Shown one piece after another: positions 34,528 to 44,682 of a stretch of 64,000 bases of DNA. Both the position numbers and the translations under genes were made by a program. The notes under the pieces are model-generated. The model saw only the letters and a list, made by a program, of their open reading frames with translations, made no database searches and was not told the origin of the DNA. This DNA is from an uncultured Alphaproteobacteria bacterium (GTDB taxonomy: Bacteria; Pseudomonadota; Alphaproteobacteria; RF32; CAG-239). Position 1 is the first letter of the stretch, and each line of letters begins with the position of its first letter. Location: positions 62,001-126,000 of the forward strand of contig CAKQRQ010000002.1 in assembly GCA_934271465.1 (NCBI GenBank), written 5' to 3'.

Positions 34528-35244
34528 ATGTTTGTTGTCAAAAATTTATCTAAAAACCTCGGCGGACGCCCGATTATTCAAAACATTAATTTTTGCCTCA
34601 AAAAAGGCGAAATCATAGCGCTTGTTGGCAAAAACGGCGCCGGCAAAACGACCCTGATGCGCAGCATGTCCGGATACTATGATTTGGATGAAGGCAAAGT
34701 TAACTTTAATAATGTATCTCTTGCAACAAACAGAGAAGCTTTTTTGGAAAAATTGGCATACGTGCCCGAAACAGGCGGGCTGTATCCCGAGATGAGCGTA
34801 TATGAATATCTTTGTTTTATGGCTCAGATAAAGGGGATTCGGATTAAAAAGGCCGATTCTGAAATCAAAAAACTATCAGCAGAACTGGAACTCGATTCGG
34901 TTTTGGCGCAAAAATGCGAAACATTGTCCAAAGGATACAAACGCCGGACAGCCATAGCCGGCGCCATGATTTCAAATCCGGAGATGTTGATTTTAGATGA
35001 GCCGACAGAAGGGCTCGACCCCCAGCAAAAACAGCATTTGCGAAAATTTTTGCTTCAATATGCGGCAAAAGGAAACATTGTCCTGATTTCGACCCATATT
35101 ATGGAAGAGGTTGAGGCGTTGGCCGAAAGGGTGTTGATGATAAAAGACGGGCATTTAATCTGCGACACGACGCAGGCCGAACTCAAAAAAGCAACGCCGG
35201 GCGAAAGTATGGAAGAGTCGTTTTGCACGATTCTCAAAGATTAG
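34528..35244 (+). CDS. ABC transporter ATP-binding protein, GldA/NosF-like
   Basis: A 238-residue ATPase subunit with Walker A GKNGAGKTTLM, signature LSKGYKRRTAIA, Walker B LILDEPTEGLD and the H-loop histidine in ISTHIMEE. It is the first gene of a four-gene set with an ABC-2 permease, a GldG-type auxiliary protein and a DUF4340 protein, a layout found in many bacteria outside the gliding ones, with unknown substrate. Eleven bases separate it from the permease gene. Ribosome binding is weak (GGA). Confidence 0.92.
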   Translation: MFVVKNLSKNLGGRPIIQNINFCLKKGEIIALVGKNGAGKTTLMRSMSGYYDLDEGKVNFNNVSLATNREAFLEKLAYVPETGGLYPEMSVYEYLCFMAQIKGIRIKKADSEIKKLSAELELDSVLAQKCETLSKGYKRRTAIAGAMISNPEMLILDEPTEGLDPQQKQHLRKFLLQYAAKGNIVLISTHIMEEVEALAERVLMIKDGHLICDTTQAELKKATPGESMEESFCTILKD

Positions 35245-35255
35245 AGGATTAAATC

Positions 35256-35996
35256 ATGCACACATTGTTCAGAACAACGGCTGTTTGTTTTTATAAAGAT
35301 TTCAAATTTTATTTTCAAAGCAAAATGATTTATTTGATTGTTTTAATCTATGCGGCTTTGATCGCCGGATTAACATTTTATGCCACTGATTTTGTTGCGC
35401 AGACGGATCCGGCGCTCAGGCAGTTTTTCAAACTTCAGACGGATATTTTGCCGCTGTTTGTTCCGGCATTGACAATGCGCCTGTGGGCTGATGAATATAA
35501 ACATAATACACTTGAAATTCTGCTGTCGCAGCCCGTTTCGTGGAATGCATTTGTCTGGGGTAAATTTTTGGCGGCATGGGCCGTAACGGGAATTATGCTT
35601 GTCTCGACTTTCGGCATTTGGCTGCTTTCAGCATTTTATGTGCCGCTGGACAACAGCTGGATTTTGTGGTCGTATGTAATGAGTTTTTTGATGGCCGGAG
35701 CTTTGTGTGCGGTGTGCAGTTTGGTGGCAAGTCTGTGCTACAACGCTCTGGGAGCCTTCATTATGGCGCTGGGCGTCTGCTGTGTGCTGGTTTATGTTCG
35801 GTTTGATTCGCTTTGGGAAAATATTTTGGGCGAGCATCTGATTATCAGAAATTTTCTGGGAGCGTTTGATTTTCAAAAACAGTTTTTTTCGCTGATTGAC
35901 GGACAGATAAGCATAGCGGCAGTGTCGTATTTTGTATTGCTGATAGCTGCCTCACTGGGGTTAAGTGCGGCGGCCGTGGATTATAAAAGGAATTAA
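35256..35996 (+). CDS. ABC-2 type permease, GldF-like
   Basis: This 246-residue integral membrane protein has six hydrophobic segments, the layout of ABC-2 permeases. The first is FYFQSKMIYLIVLIYAALIA. The motif LTMRLWADEYKHNTLEILLS between segments two and three is typical of GldF/NosY-like proteins. It would pair as a dimer with the ATPase encoded just before it. GAGG precedes the ATG. The auxiliary gene starts right after the stop. Confidence 0.9.
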   Translation: MHTLFRTTAVCFYKDFKFYFQSKMIYLIVLIYAALIAGLTFYATDFVAQTDPALRQFFKLQTDILPLFVPALTMRLWADEYKHNTLEILLSQPVSWNAFVWGKFLAAWAVTGIMLVSTFGIWLLSAFYVPLDNSWILWSYVMSFLMAGALCAVCSLVASLCYNALGAFIMALGVCCVLVYVRFDSLWENILGEHLIIRNFLGAFDFQKQFFSLIDGQISIAAVSYFVLLIAASLGLSAAAVDYKRN

Positions 35997-35997
35997 G

Positions 35998-37860
35998 ATG
36001 ATAAAACGAATAACAAAAGGAACACTTTTTGCCGGCGCTGTTTTGGGTGTCTTACTTTTGCTTTGGTCGGCAGATTTTCTGATTTCGTGGACAACCGAAA
36101 ATGCCGTTTGGGATATAACGCCGGATAAGCGTTACAGTTTGAGCCGCGAGACAAAAGAGTTTCTGGCCAAAAACAATACGGACATCAGCATCAGGCTTTA
36201 TGTGTCAAATGATTTAGCCTCAAAAAATCCGGAATGGGGCGCCTATGCCTTATATATCAAAAAACTATTGGAAGAATATCGGCACAACGGCTTTGGACGG
36301 ATAAGTTTGACCGTAACAGAAGTTTTACCTTTTACAAATACCCAAATTGCCGCAGAAAAAGCCGGTGTAACGGAACTTAAAAATCCAAACGGCGAAAAAT
36401 ATATGTATTTGGGGGCGAGTTTTACAAATTCTTGGGGCGAAACGCTCAGTATTAACGGCTTTTATCCCAAAAGACAAAAAGATGTCGAAGACGATATAAC
36501 GCGTCTGTTATCGATTCTTGCAAGCGGAACAAGAAGAGCCGTCGGCATTATATCGCCTTTTTTTGACATTTCAAAGACGGCAAATCCGTTGGATAATGCG
36601 ACAAATTGGCCGTTTATTAATCAATTGCGCGCGGCGGGTTTCAAAGTCGTGCCGATTGGCGAGGCGCAGCCCTATATTCCGCGCAGTCTTGATGCTGTAT
36701 TGGTTTATTATCCGCTGAAGTTGGACAGAGCAGGGTTATATGCTTTGGATCAATATTTGATGCACGGCGGAAAAATCATAATGATGGCTGATGTGTTTTC
36801 GGAAGAAAGATTCAGAAAAAAAGATGTCTTTGTAACCTATCAAAGCGGTGTGCATGAGCTGCTCAACAAAATGGGGCTTGACTATGCTGAGGATATTTTG
36901 GTCGGGGACAATATAAACAGCCGTCCGATTATGTTGGACGGGAAAATGACGAAATATCCGTTTTTAATAACAGTCGGCCAAGACCAAATGGCGCCGCATT
37001 CCATCACAAAAGGTCTGACAAATTTGACTTTGGATTATGCGGGATTGTTAGACTATAAACCGCAGGAAAACCTCAAAGCAACCATCTTGTTTTCGACCGG
37101 AGAAAACAGCGGTGCAATGCAGTCGCATAAAATAGCTGAAGAATCTGATGAGGCTTTACTCAAAAGCTACTATGCAACAGAGGGAAAATATCCGCTGGCC
37201 GTATTGCTGGAGGGGAGATTTGCATCAATTTTTGATAGTCCCATAAGTGAAAATCCAAAATTGTTAGACGCTTTGCCCGTCTTTTTAACTACTGGAATTA
37301 AAGAAGGAAAATTCTTGTTTGTCGCAGATGCGGATATGGCGCTTGAATCTCTGTGGAACAAATCAGGCCTGTCCGGAATTTACGAAACGGAATTTGCTTC
37401 GGATAATATGCGCTTTATCCGCAATGCTGTTGACTATATGACAAACAGTCCTTATGCATCTGTGCCGGCAAAACAAGACAACCAGTCTCAAAGTCTGGCG
37501 GCGGCCTTCTATCACCAAGCAATGAGTATATTTGCGCCAAGCCAAATAGAAAATGCCGGAAAATTGGCGGAAATAAAAAAGAAAATTCTGCTCAAAAAAG
37601 AAGCCATGGCCGCGGCTGAAATTTTATCTCTGCAACAAGCCAAAGAAATTGAAGAGCTCCAAAGGCAAGAAGAAAAATTGCGGGAAGAGAGCGCTCTTTT
37701 AACTTATATGGCCAAAGAAGAATATGAAAAAGCTGTTTCGGGCTTTGCGCAGGGAATTATTATTATCTGTCCGATAGGAATGGTTTTGCTGCTGGCCGGA
37801 ATTTATAAATTATATCAATCCAGAGTATCAGCGCGAATAAAAGGAATAAAAAATGACTAA
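35998..37860 (+). CDS. GldG-like ABC transporter auxiliary protein (ABC_transp_aux)
   Basis: This 620-residue protein has an N-terminal membrane helix, then a large periplasmic part beginning WDITPDKRYSLSRETKEFL, the conserved opening of the GldG/ABC_transp_aux family, with a Rossmann-like region (LDAVLVYYPLKLD, HGGKIIMMADVF). Near the C-terminus a charged coiled coil (about 530-590; QQAKEIEELQRQEEKLREE) leads into a second membrane helix (GIIIICPIGMVLLLAG). ATG 35998 has AAAGGA upstream. The 3' end overlaps the DUF4340 gene by eight bases. It probably binds or guides a periplasmic ligand for the permease; the cargo is unknown. Confidence 0.87.
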   Translation: MIKRITKGTLFAGAVLGVLLLLWSADFLISWTTENAVWDITPDKRYSLSRETKEFLAKNNTDISIRLYVSNDLASKNPEWGAYALYIKKLLEEYRHNGFGRISLTVTEVLPFTNTQIAAEKAGVTELKNPNGEKYMYLGASFTNSWGETLSINGFYPKRQKDVEDDITRLLSILASGTRRAVGIISPFFDISKTANPLDNATNWPFINQLRAAGFKVVPIGEAQPYIPRSLDAVLVYYPLKLDRAGLYALDQYLMHGGKIIMMADVFSEERFRKKDVFVTYQSGVHELLNKMGLDYAEDILVGDNINSRPIMLDGKMTKYPFLITVGQDQMAPHSITKGLTNLTLDYAGLLDYKPQENLKATILFSTGENSGAMQSHKIAEESDEALLKSYYATEGKYPLAVLLEGRFASIFDSPISENPKLLDALPVFLTTGIKEGKFLFVADADMALESLWNKSGLSGIYETEFASDNMRFIRNAVDYMTNSPYASVPAKQDNQSQSLAAAFYHQAMSIFAPSQIENAGKLAEIKKKILLKKEAMAAAEILSLQQAKEIEELQRQEEKLREESALLTYMAKEEYEKAVSGFAQGIIIICPIGMVLLLAGIYKLYQSRVSARIKGIKND

Positions 37861-38836
37861 ACGTAAATTGATTATGCTTTTGAGTGCGGGCGGAGCGGCT
37901 TTTTTGATTGTCGTTGCGGTTGTTTTCGGCTTTTTGGAAGACAACGCCGCCCAAAAACAAGGGCAAATGGTCTTTGCCGAAACTTTTGATAAAGGAACAC
38001 AAATTGATACTGTCAAAATAACAACAGCCCAAGGAATCATAACGCTTAATCAAAAAGACAGTTTTTGGTTTGTAAAAGAACGGGGAAACTATTATGCCGA
38101 TTTTGCCACGCTGCAAAAATTGCTGATGTCCCTCAACCAAAGTGTTTATGCGGTTCAGCTGCCCTTAACAGATGAAATCTTAAAGCAGGGATATTTGTTT
38201 TTGCCGCAAGAAGATGACGCGCACGCCGGAATGTTGATTCAAACCTATATCGGAGAAAATCTCGTTGATGAAATGATTGTCGGAACGGCCGATAAAAGTG
38301 GAAATTATTTCTTTGCGCGTCACCCGAACGAAAACGCCGTGTGGCTGATTGACGGAGATTTTAAACTGCCGATTATATCCGAACAATGGATATTAAGGCC
38401 GATACTTTCTATTCCGGAAAACAGTATTGAACAAATTACAATTGACGGCAAGACAATTGCCCGAGAAAAAGGGCTGGAACGTTTTGAAGACAGCCGCGGC
38501 ATGAAAGTTGACGCACAAGCGTTAATGACGGTATTAAAAGGTTTGTTTGCTGACGATGCTCTTAACAAAGAATCCTTTGAAAAAACAAAAACAGACGGAA
38601 AAACAAAACATCAAATAGAAATAACAACCTTTTTCGGGCTTAAATTTGATTGCACCGTTTATGAAACGCCGTCGGAAATGTGGATTAAAATCAATTTAAC
38701 GACAACCCCTCTACCAAAATCCGTTGTGAGTGATTATATCAAAGAAACAAGATTTTTGTATGACGAGTGGTATTTTTCAGTGTCTCCGTCACAACAAAAA
38801 ATCTTGAGATATTTTATTTCAAACCATAACGGATAG
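37853..38836 (+). CDS. DUF4340 domain protein of the Gld-type ABC cluster
   Basis: The 327-residue product has one N-terminal membrane helix (about 7-25) and a periplasmic part built of repeated units with FDKGTQIDTVKITT, FWFVKERGNYYADFATLQKLL and FEDSRGMKVDAQALMTVL, as in DUF4340 proteins, which regularly accompany GldG-like genes. It overlaps the preceding gene and probably forms part of the same envelope complex. The function of the family is not known. Confidence 0.82.
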   Translation: MTKRKLIMLLSAGGAAFLIVVAVVFGFLEDNAAQKQGQMVFAETFDKGTQIDTVKITTAQGIITLNQKDSFWFVKERGNYYADFATLQKLLMSLNQSVYAVQLPLTDEILKQGYLFLPQEDDAHAGMLIQTYIGENLVDEMIVGTADKSGNYFFARHPNENAVWLIDGDFKLPIISEQWILRPILSIPENSIEQITIDGKTIAREKGLERFEDSRGMKVDAQALMTVLKGLFADDALNKESFEKTKTDGKTKHQIEITTFFGLKFDCTVYETPSEMWIKINLTTTPLPKSVVSDYIKETRFLYDEWYFSVSPSQQKILRYFISNHNG

Positions 38837-38840
38837 AGGA

Positions 38841-39881
38841 ATGCTCCTTAATCAAAGCAATGTTGTAACACCGGAAAACTGGGCGGCGCGCTATGGTCTT
38901 CGGAGCTGTGAGCAGCGCTTTGACCTGTTGCAAAATTTGATGAACGCCGGCTATTTTGAATTTGATCCGCTGTCCAAAGAATTATGGTTCTCGGACGGGA
39001 TGTATCGTCTTTTTGAAATGACGAAAGAAACGACGCCGATACATTACCCAGTCCGCCATTTAATATATCCGGCAGATTGGAGTCTCTACAAACAAAAACT
39101 TAAAGATGTTTTGAGTGGGAAAGCAGTCAGCGGACATATTCGAATAAAAACAAGAAAAAACAATTTGCAAACAGTAAGATTTGCTGCTTCAAGAAAAGAT
39201 TCTTTTTTTCCAAGTATTGTGGGTGCCGTCATACAAGAAGAAGCTTTTGCTGAAAACGAGGCTTTGGATACCGCGGCGGAGCTGGCGCACGATATCAAAC
39301 AGCCCTTGCAGGCAGTGATGTTGTTGAGTGAAGATTTGGAAACAGCCGAGCAAAGCGAAAGAAACGAAATTTTGCGCAATTTGAAAAGCGCGGGAGAATA
39401 TTTGAACAGATTACTTGAGAATATTTTGAACAACTCAAAACAGCAAAATAAAATCAATCAAAGATTTTTTAACCTGAAAAATCTTTTGGAAAAACTGACA
39501 GCCGAATATCAAAAAAAGGCCGCGCGCCGAGGGATAAAATTTGAACTTCAGACAACAGATTACCAGGTCTTTCAAGATGAGCTTTTGACTGAGAGGATAC
39601 TCAGAAATTTGCTTGAAAATGCTCTTAAATATGCCCAAACAAAAATTATCTTTCGAAACACAAAAACAGACGTTTTTGTTGCCGATGACGGAAACGGAAT
39701 AAAGAAAAGCGAGCAAAAGCAAATATTTGAAAGATTTTACCAGTGCAAAATACCTGAAACAGAGCAGGGCGGGTTCGGCCTTGGGTTAAGCATTGTTGCA
39801 CAAATAGCCGCCTGCATAAACGCTGAAATACGGCTCAAATCAGCAGAGGGAAAAGGAACAGTATTTAAAATCCACCTATAA
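38841..39881 (+). CDS. PAS-domain sensor histidine kinase (cytoplasmic, orphan)
   Basis: This 346-residue protein starts with a PAS-like domain (about 25-135; GYFEFDPLSKELWFSDGMYR), then a HisKA dimerisation domain with the phospho-acceptor His150 (LAHDIKQPLQ), and a HATPase domain with ILRNLLENALKYAQ, VADDGNGIKKSEQ and GGFGLGLSIV. There is no membrane segment, so the signal is probably inside the cell. No response regulator gene is adjacent. The start lies five bases after the DUF4340 stop, which suggests that it belongs to the Gld-type operon; GAGGA directly abuts the ATG. Confidence 0.87.
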   Translation: MLLNQSNVVTPENWAARYGLRSCEQRFDLLQNLMNAGYFEFDPLSKELWFSDGMYRLFEMTKETTPIHYPVRHLIYPADWSLYKQKLKDVLSGKAVSGHIRIKTRKNNLQTVRFAASRKDSFFPSIVGAVIQEEAFAENEALDTAAELAHDIKQPLQAVMLLSEDLETAEQSERNEILRNLKSAGEYLNRLLENILNNSKQQNKINQRFFNLKNLLEKLTAEYQKKAARRGIKFELQTTDYQVFQDELLTERILRNLLENALKYAQTKIIFRNTKTDVFVADDGNGIKKSEQKQIFERFYQCKIPETEQGGFGLGLSIVAQIAACINAEIRLKSAEGKGTVFKIHL

Positions 39882-39957
39882 CTTATCAAAAAAAATTGCA
39901 ATTCAAATTGTTTTAGCCTAAACTGGCTCACGGTTATCACAATTTGATGGAACTTGA

Positions 39958-41721
39958 ATGTTTAAGAAACTTAAAGAAAAAATAAAACAAACTGAAATCT
40001 GCAAAAATTATTCAAAGATGTGGGTCTATGTCAAACCTTATTGGGGGCGGGCGCTTTTGGCCATGCTGATTACGATTCCCATCGGGGCAATGGACGCAGT
40101 TATTGCTTGGGCGCTCAAGCCGTATATGGACGTGGTTATGCTTGAAAAAGGCGCTTCTTACACAGCGTATATTCCGCTCCTGATTATCCTTTTCACGCTG
40201 ATTCAAAGCATTTTCAACTATACGGCAACCTATCTCAATACATGGGTCGGTCAAAAAGTATCTATGAGCCTAAAAGCCGATTTGTTTCAAAAATTGCTGC
40301 ATTACCACGCCGCATTTTTTGATAAACGCAATTCCGGAGAGATTGTCTATCGTTTCAATAATGATGTGGATACCAGCTGCAACGGTCTGTTGTCAAACCT
40401 CAAACTCTTTACAACGCGTTTCTTCTCATCGATTTCTTTAATCGGCGTCTTGTTCTATAACTCATGGCAGCTGGCCATTGTGGCGGTTATCGTTTTGGGC
40501 GCGGCGCTTTATCCGTTAACCACTGTCAAAAAGAAAATCAAATCCATTATGGATAAGACTGTCTTTTCGGGTTCGGCCGTCGTAACGCATTTTAACGAAA
40601 GTTTCAGCGGAAACCGGATTATCAGTTCTTATAATTTGTATGACTACCAGTCAAACCGTTTCAAAAACACGCTTCAACAGTGTTTCAAACTCGGGATTAA
40701 AATGACGCAGCGCACGGGGATTATGTCGCCGATGATGCACTTTATCGTATCGGTTGGTATTGCCGCGGTTATTTGGTTGGGGAGCTATCTGATCGTCAAT
40801 CATGTGATTACCCCCGGAAACTTTGTATCTTTTATTGCGGCGCTGATTATGCTCTACACGCCGATTAAAGCCATCGGCAACAATTTTAACGCCGTTCAGA
40901 TGGCTTTGATGGCAATGGATCGTGTTTTCACGCTCCTTGACGGCACCCCTGAAATTACAAGCAAGCCGAATGCCAAAAAATTGACCGGAATCAAAAACGG
41001 CATTGAATATAAAGATGTTTGTTTTGAATACGAGGCGGGCAAGCCGATTCTGAAACACGTCAACCTCAAAATCAAGAAAGGCGAAACCATTGCTTTTGTT
41101 GGAAATTCCGGCGGCGGAAAGACAACGATGGTCAATCTGTTGCCGCGCTTCTATGATGTCAAATCTGGCGCTATATTGTTTGACGGAACAGATGTGCGGG
41201 ATTTGGATTTGGATTCATTAAGGGACAATATTGCCATAGTCTTTCAGGATAATTTCCTGTTTTCGGGAACCATTCGCGACAATATTCTGCTTGGCAAAGA
41301 AAACGCCACGGAAGAGGAAATAAACGAAGCCGTCAAAGACGCTTGTTTGGAGGAATTTATCAAAGGCCTCAAAAACGGATTAGATACAGAAATCGGTGAA
41401 AGAGGAACGCTTTTATCCGGCGGGCAGAAACAACGCATCGCCATTGCCAGAGCCTTTTTGAAAAACGCTCCCGTTGTCATTTTGGATGAGGCGACCTCTG
41501 CTTTGGATAATAAATCGGAAGCCGTCGTTCAGAAGGCTGTTGACAATTTGATGAAAGACAGAACAGTCTTTATCATTGCACATCGTTTATCGACGGTTCG
41601 CAACGCAGATCAAATCGCCGTCATCAACTATGGAGAATTGGTCGAGCTCGGAACGCATGAAGAACTTTTGAAAAAAGAAGGCTCGATTTATGCGTCTTTG
41701 TATCATACCCAGCTCAAATAA
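39958..41721 (+). CDS. MsbA-like lipid exporter ABC half-transporter
   Basis: A 587-residue fusion of a six-helix type IV ABC exporter membrane domain and an ATPase domain. Walker A is GNSGGGKTTMVNLL, the signature [16 protein letters not shown], Walker B VVILDEATSALD, and the H loop IIAHRLST. The homodimer probably flips lipid A core or other lipids across the inner membrane, fitting the lipid A genes in this window, although it is not adjacent to them. Drug export by a close family member cannot be excluded. Confidence 0.85.
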   Translation: MFKKLKEKIKQTEICKNYSKMWVYVKPYWGRALLAMLITIPIGAMDAVIAWALKPYMDVVMLEKGASYTAYIPLLIILFTLIQSIFNYTATYLNTWVGQKVSMSLKADLFQKLLHYHAAFFDKRNSGEIVYRFNNDVDTSCNGLLSNLKLFTTRFFSSISLIGVLFYNSWQLAIVAVIVLGAALYPLTTVKKKIKSIMDKTVFSGSAVVTHFNESFSGNRIISSYNLYDYQSNRFKNTLQQCFKLGIKMTQRTGIMSPMMHFIVSVGIAAVIWLGSYLIVNHVITPGNFVSFIAALIMLYTPIKAIGNNFNAVQMALMAMDRVFTLLDGTPEITSKPNAKKLTGIKNGIEYKDVCFEYEAGKPILKHVNLKIKKGETIAFVGNSGGGKTTMVNLLPRFYDVKSGAILFDGTDVRDLDLDSLRDNIAIVFQDNFLFSGTIRDNILLGKENATEEEINEAVKDACLEEFIKGLKNGLDTEIGERGTLLSGGQKQRIAIARAFLKNAPVVILDEATSALDNKSEAVVQKAVDNLMKDRTVFIIAHRLSTVRNADQIAVINYGELVELGTHEELLKKEGSIYASLYHTQLK

Positions 41722-41797
41722 AGAAAATAAACTCTTTTTTAATGGATTCGAGATTAAAATAAAAAAATTGTGAGAAATTTTTGAAAGAGGTTCATCA

Positions 41798-44386
41798 ATG
41801 AAAGAAGTAAAAACACCAAAAGATTTGGAAGCTCTGATTAAAAAGGTCAAAGAAGCTCAAAAAGTTTTTGCGACTTTTGATCAGGAAACGGTAAACCGTA
41901 TTTTTAAAGCGGCCGCAACAGCCGCCGACAAGGCGCGTATTCCGCTGGCCAAAATGGCTGTGGCTGATACGGGAATGGGCGTTGTGGAAGATAAGATTAT
42001 CAAAAACCACTTTGCCTCGGAATATATCTATAACAAATACAAAAACGAAAAAACCTGTGGTATTATCCGCACGGACAAAACAAACGGCATTAAAATTGTT
42101 GCCGAGCCTTTGGGCGTCATTGCCGGCGTTATTCCGACGACAAACCCGACCTCTACCGCAATTTTCAAATCTTTGATTTGCTTAAAAACACGCAATGCCA
42201 TTATCTTTTCGCCGCATCCCCGTGCCAAAAAATCGACCATCGAGGCGGCAAAAGTTGTTTATGAAGCAGCTGTCAAAGCGGGCGCTCCGGAAAACATTAT
42301 CGGCTGGATCGATGAGCCTTCTTTGGAGCTGACGGATATGCTGATGACGCACCCCGATGTAAACAGTATTTTGGCAACGGGCGGCCCCGGAATGGTCAAG
42401 GCGGCTTATTCTTCCGGAAAACCGGCTTTGGGCGTTGGCGCAGGAAACACACCGGCCGTCATTGATGAAACCGCCGATATTGATATGGCCGTGTCTTATA
42501 TTTTGATGTCCAAAACTTTTGATAACGGAATGATTTGCGCCTCAGAGCAATCCGTCATTGCGCTCAAACCCGTTTACGAAAAAGTAAAGGCTGAATTTGT
42601 TCATCGCGGCGCTTATTTGTTAACAGCCAAAGAAGCTGACAAACTGGCAAAAATCATTTTAACCCCCAAAGGCGTCAATCCGGCAATTGTCGGACAGCCT
42701 GCGGCAAAAATTGCGCAAATGGCCGGAATTACAGTGCCGGAACACGCTAAAATTTTGCTGGCTGAGCAGACTTCAACAGAAGCAGCCAACCCATTTGCAC
42801 ACGAAAAACTGTCCCCGATTTTGAGCTTGTATAAAGCGGACAAGTTTGAAGACGCCGCTGACAAAGCTTTGGCTTTGGTCGAACTCGGCGGCATGGGACA
42901 CACTTCTGTATTATATACCGACACACGCAAACAAGACCGTGTCGATTATTTTGCTAAAAAACTGCCGACGGGAAGATTGTTGATTAACTCTCCGTCATCT
43001 CAAGGCGGTATCGGCGATTTGTTTAACTTCAGGCTTGAGCCTTCTTTGACTTTGGGCTGCGGTTCATGGGGTGGAAACTCCGTAAGCGAGAACGTAGGAG
43101 TCAAACATTTGTTAAACTATAAAACGGTTGCCGAAAGGAGAGAAAATATGTTGTGGTTCAGAGTGCCGCCAAAAATTTATTTCAAACGCGGAGCAACCGA
43201 TTTTGCTTTGCGCGAACTCGAAGGAAAGAAAAGAGCGTTTATCGTAACAGACCGCTATCTGTTTGATTCCGGTATGGTCAATGCCATCACAAACGTTTTG
43301 GAAGAAATGAATATCGAATATCAGATTTTCTTTGACGTCAAACCCGATCCGACAATTTCGACGATTAAAGAAGCTTTAGTAATGGTCAATGTCTTCAAAC
43401 CCGATGTCTTTATCTCATTCGGTGGCGGATCTCCGATGGATGCAGCCAAAATTATGTGGCTGAAATATGAGCACCCCGAGATTGAATTTGAAGATGTCGC
43501 CATGCGCTTTATGGATATCAGAAAACGTATCTGCATGATTGGCGAAATGGGCAAAAAGGCTATGATGGTTGCCATTCCGACGACATCGGGCACTGGTTCA
43601 GAAGTTACGCCGTTTGCGGTTATTACAGACGATGAATCTCATATTAAATACGCTATTGCGGACTATGCTTTGACGCCGAATATGGCAATTATTGACGCCA
43701 ACTTTGTCGATAACATGCCCAAAGGCCTGACATCGGCCGGCGGAATTGACGCGTTGGTTCATGCTATTGAGGCTTATGTTTCCGTTATGGCGACAAACTT
43801 TACAAACTCAACGGCATTAGAGGCGGCCAAGCAAATCTTCCGCTATCTGCCCAGAGCTTATAAAGACGGCCCGAATGATCCGATTGCGCGCGAGAAAATG
43901 CACCATGCTGCAACCATTGCCGGTATGGCTTTTGCAAACTCGTTCCTCGGCCTGTGCCACTCCATGGCGCACAAAATGGGCGCGGCCTTCAATATTCCGC
44001 ACGGAATTGCCAATGCGCTGTTAATCTCTCAGGTTATCAAATATAACGCGACGGATTGCCCGCGCAAACAGGCTATCTTTCCGCAGTATAAGATGCCCGA
44101 GGCCAAAAAGCGCTATGCCCAGATTGCTAACAATTTGGGGCTTAAAGGCAAAAACGAAGATGAAAAAGTTGCCGCTTTGATTACGGCAATTGAAGGTCTG
44201 AAAAAGGAAATCGAAATTCCGGCCTCCATCAAAGCATGGGGCATCAGCAAAAAAGACTTTATGGCCAAGCTGGATTGGCTCGTCGAAAACGCTTTTGACG
44301 ACCAATGCACGGGCGCCAACCCCGTCTATCCGCTGATGGAAGACATCAGAAAAATTTATCTTGATGCTTTCGAAGGAAAAATATAA
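41798..44386 (+). CDS. adhE: Bifunctional acetaldehyde-CoA/alcohol dehydrogenase AdhE
   Basis: AdhE reduces acetyl-CoA to acetaldehyde and then ethanol, using two NADH, and regenerates NAD+ in fermentation. The 862-residue length is normal. Residues 1-440 form the aldehyde dehydrogenase domain with the catalytic Cys in MICASEQ and GAGNTPAVID; about 450-862 form the iron-dependent alcohol dehydrogenase with GGGSPMDAAKIMW, PTTSGTGSE and the iron-binding His residues in HSMAHKMG and NIPHG. AAAGAGG precedes the ATG. The hydrogenase operon begins 48 bases downstream with no terminator between, so the two may share transcription; both dispose of reducing power. Confidence 0.96.
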   Translation: MKEVKTPKDLEALIKKVKEAQKVFATFDQETVNRIFKAAATAADKARIPLAKMAVADTGMGVVEDKIIKNHFASEYIYNKYKNEKTCGIIRTDKTNGIKIVAEPLGVIAGVIPTTNPTSTAIFKSLICLKTRNAIIFSPHPRAKKSTIEAAKVVYEAAVKAGAPENIIGWIDEPSLELTDMLMTHPDVNSILATGGPGMVKAAYSSGKPALGVGAGNTPAVIDETADIDMAVSYILMSKTFDNGMICASEQSVIALKPVYEKVKAEFVHRGAYLLTAKEADKLAKIILTPKGVNPAIVGQPAAKIAQMAGITVPEHAKILLAEQTSTEAANPFAHEKLSPILSLYKADKFEDAADKALALVELGGMGHTSVLYTDTRKQDRVDYFAKKLPTGRLLINSPSSQGGIGDLFNFRLEPSLTLGCGSWGGNSVSENVGVKHLLNYKTVAERRENMLWFRVPPKIYFKRGATDFALRELEGKKRAFIVTDRYLFDSGMVNAITNVLEEMNIEYQIFFDVKPDPTISTIKEALVMVNVFKPDVFISFGGGSPMDAAKIMWLKYEHPEIEFEDVAMRFMDIRKRICMIGEMGKKAMMVAIPTTSGTGSEVTPFAVITDDESHIKYAIADYALTPNMAIIDANFVDNMPKGLTSAGGIDALVHAIEAYVSVMATNFTNSTALEAAKQIFRYLPRAYKDGPNDPIAREKMHHAATIAGMAFANSFLGLCHSMAHKMGAAFNIPHGIANALLISQVIKYNATDCPRKQAIFPQYKMPEAKKRYAQIANNLGLKGKNEDEKVAALITAIEGLKKEIEIPASIKAWGISKKDFMAKLDWLVENAFDDQCTGANPVYPLMEDIRKIYLDAFEGKI

Positions 44387-44434
44387 ACTGACATCAAACA
44401 CACCCCTTTAATTTTTTTCAAAGAGGAGAGGCCG

Positions 44435-44680
44435 ATGACCAAGAAGATAGAAATTTGTATGGGAAGTTCCTGCTTTGCCCGCGGCAATAACAAGAACTTG
44501 CAAATTATAAGTCAGTATCTGAAAGATCATCATCTGGAGGCGGAGGTTGAACTAAGCGGGTTACGCTGCTGCAACCTCTGCTCCAAAGGCCCAAATTTGA
44601 TGATTGACGGGGTAGAATACAATAATGTCGATGCGGGAACCCTGATTGACATCTTAGATAAAATTTTTAAGGAGTCTTAA
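44435..44680 (+). CDS. Thioredoxin-like [2Fe-2S] ferredoxin (NuoE/HydC-type)
   Basis: An 81-residue protein with four or five cysteines in the pattern of thioredoxin-fold [2Fe-2S] proteins: Cys8 and Cys13 (ICMGSSC), then Cys45, Cys46 and Cys49 (LRCCNLC). Such small proteins carry electrons between NADH-oxidising subunits and hydrogenases. GAGGAGAGG precedes the ATG. It is the first gene of the hydrogenase operon, two bases before the sensory hydrogenase. Its partner is probably one of the two hydrogenase-type proteins downstream. Confidence 0.87.
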   Translation: MTKKIEICMGSSCFARGNNKNLQIISQYLKDHHLEAEVELSGLRCCNLCSKGPNLMIDGVEYNNVDAGTLIDILDKIFKES

Positions 44681-44682
44681 GC

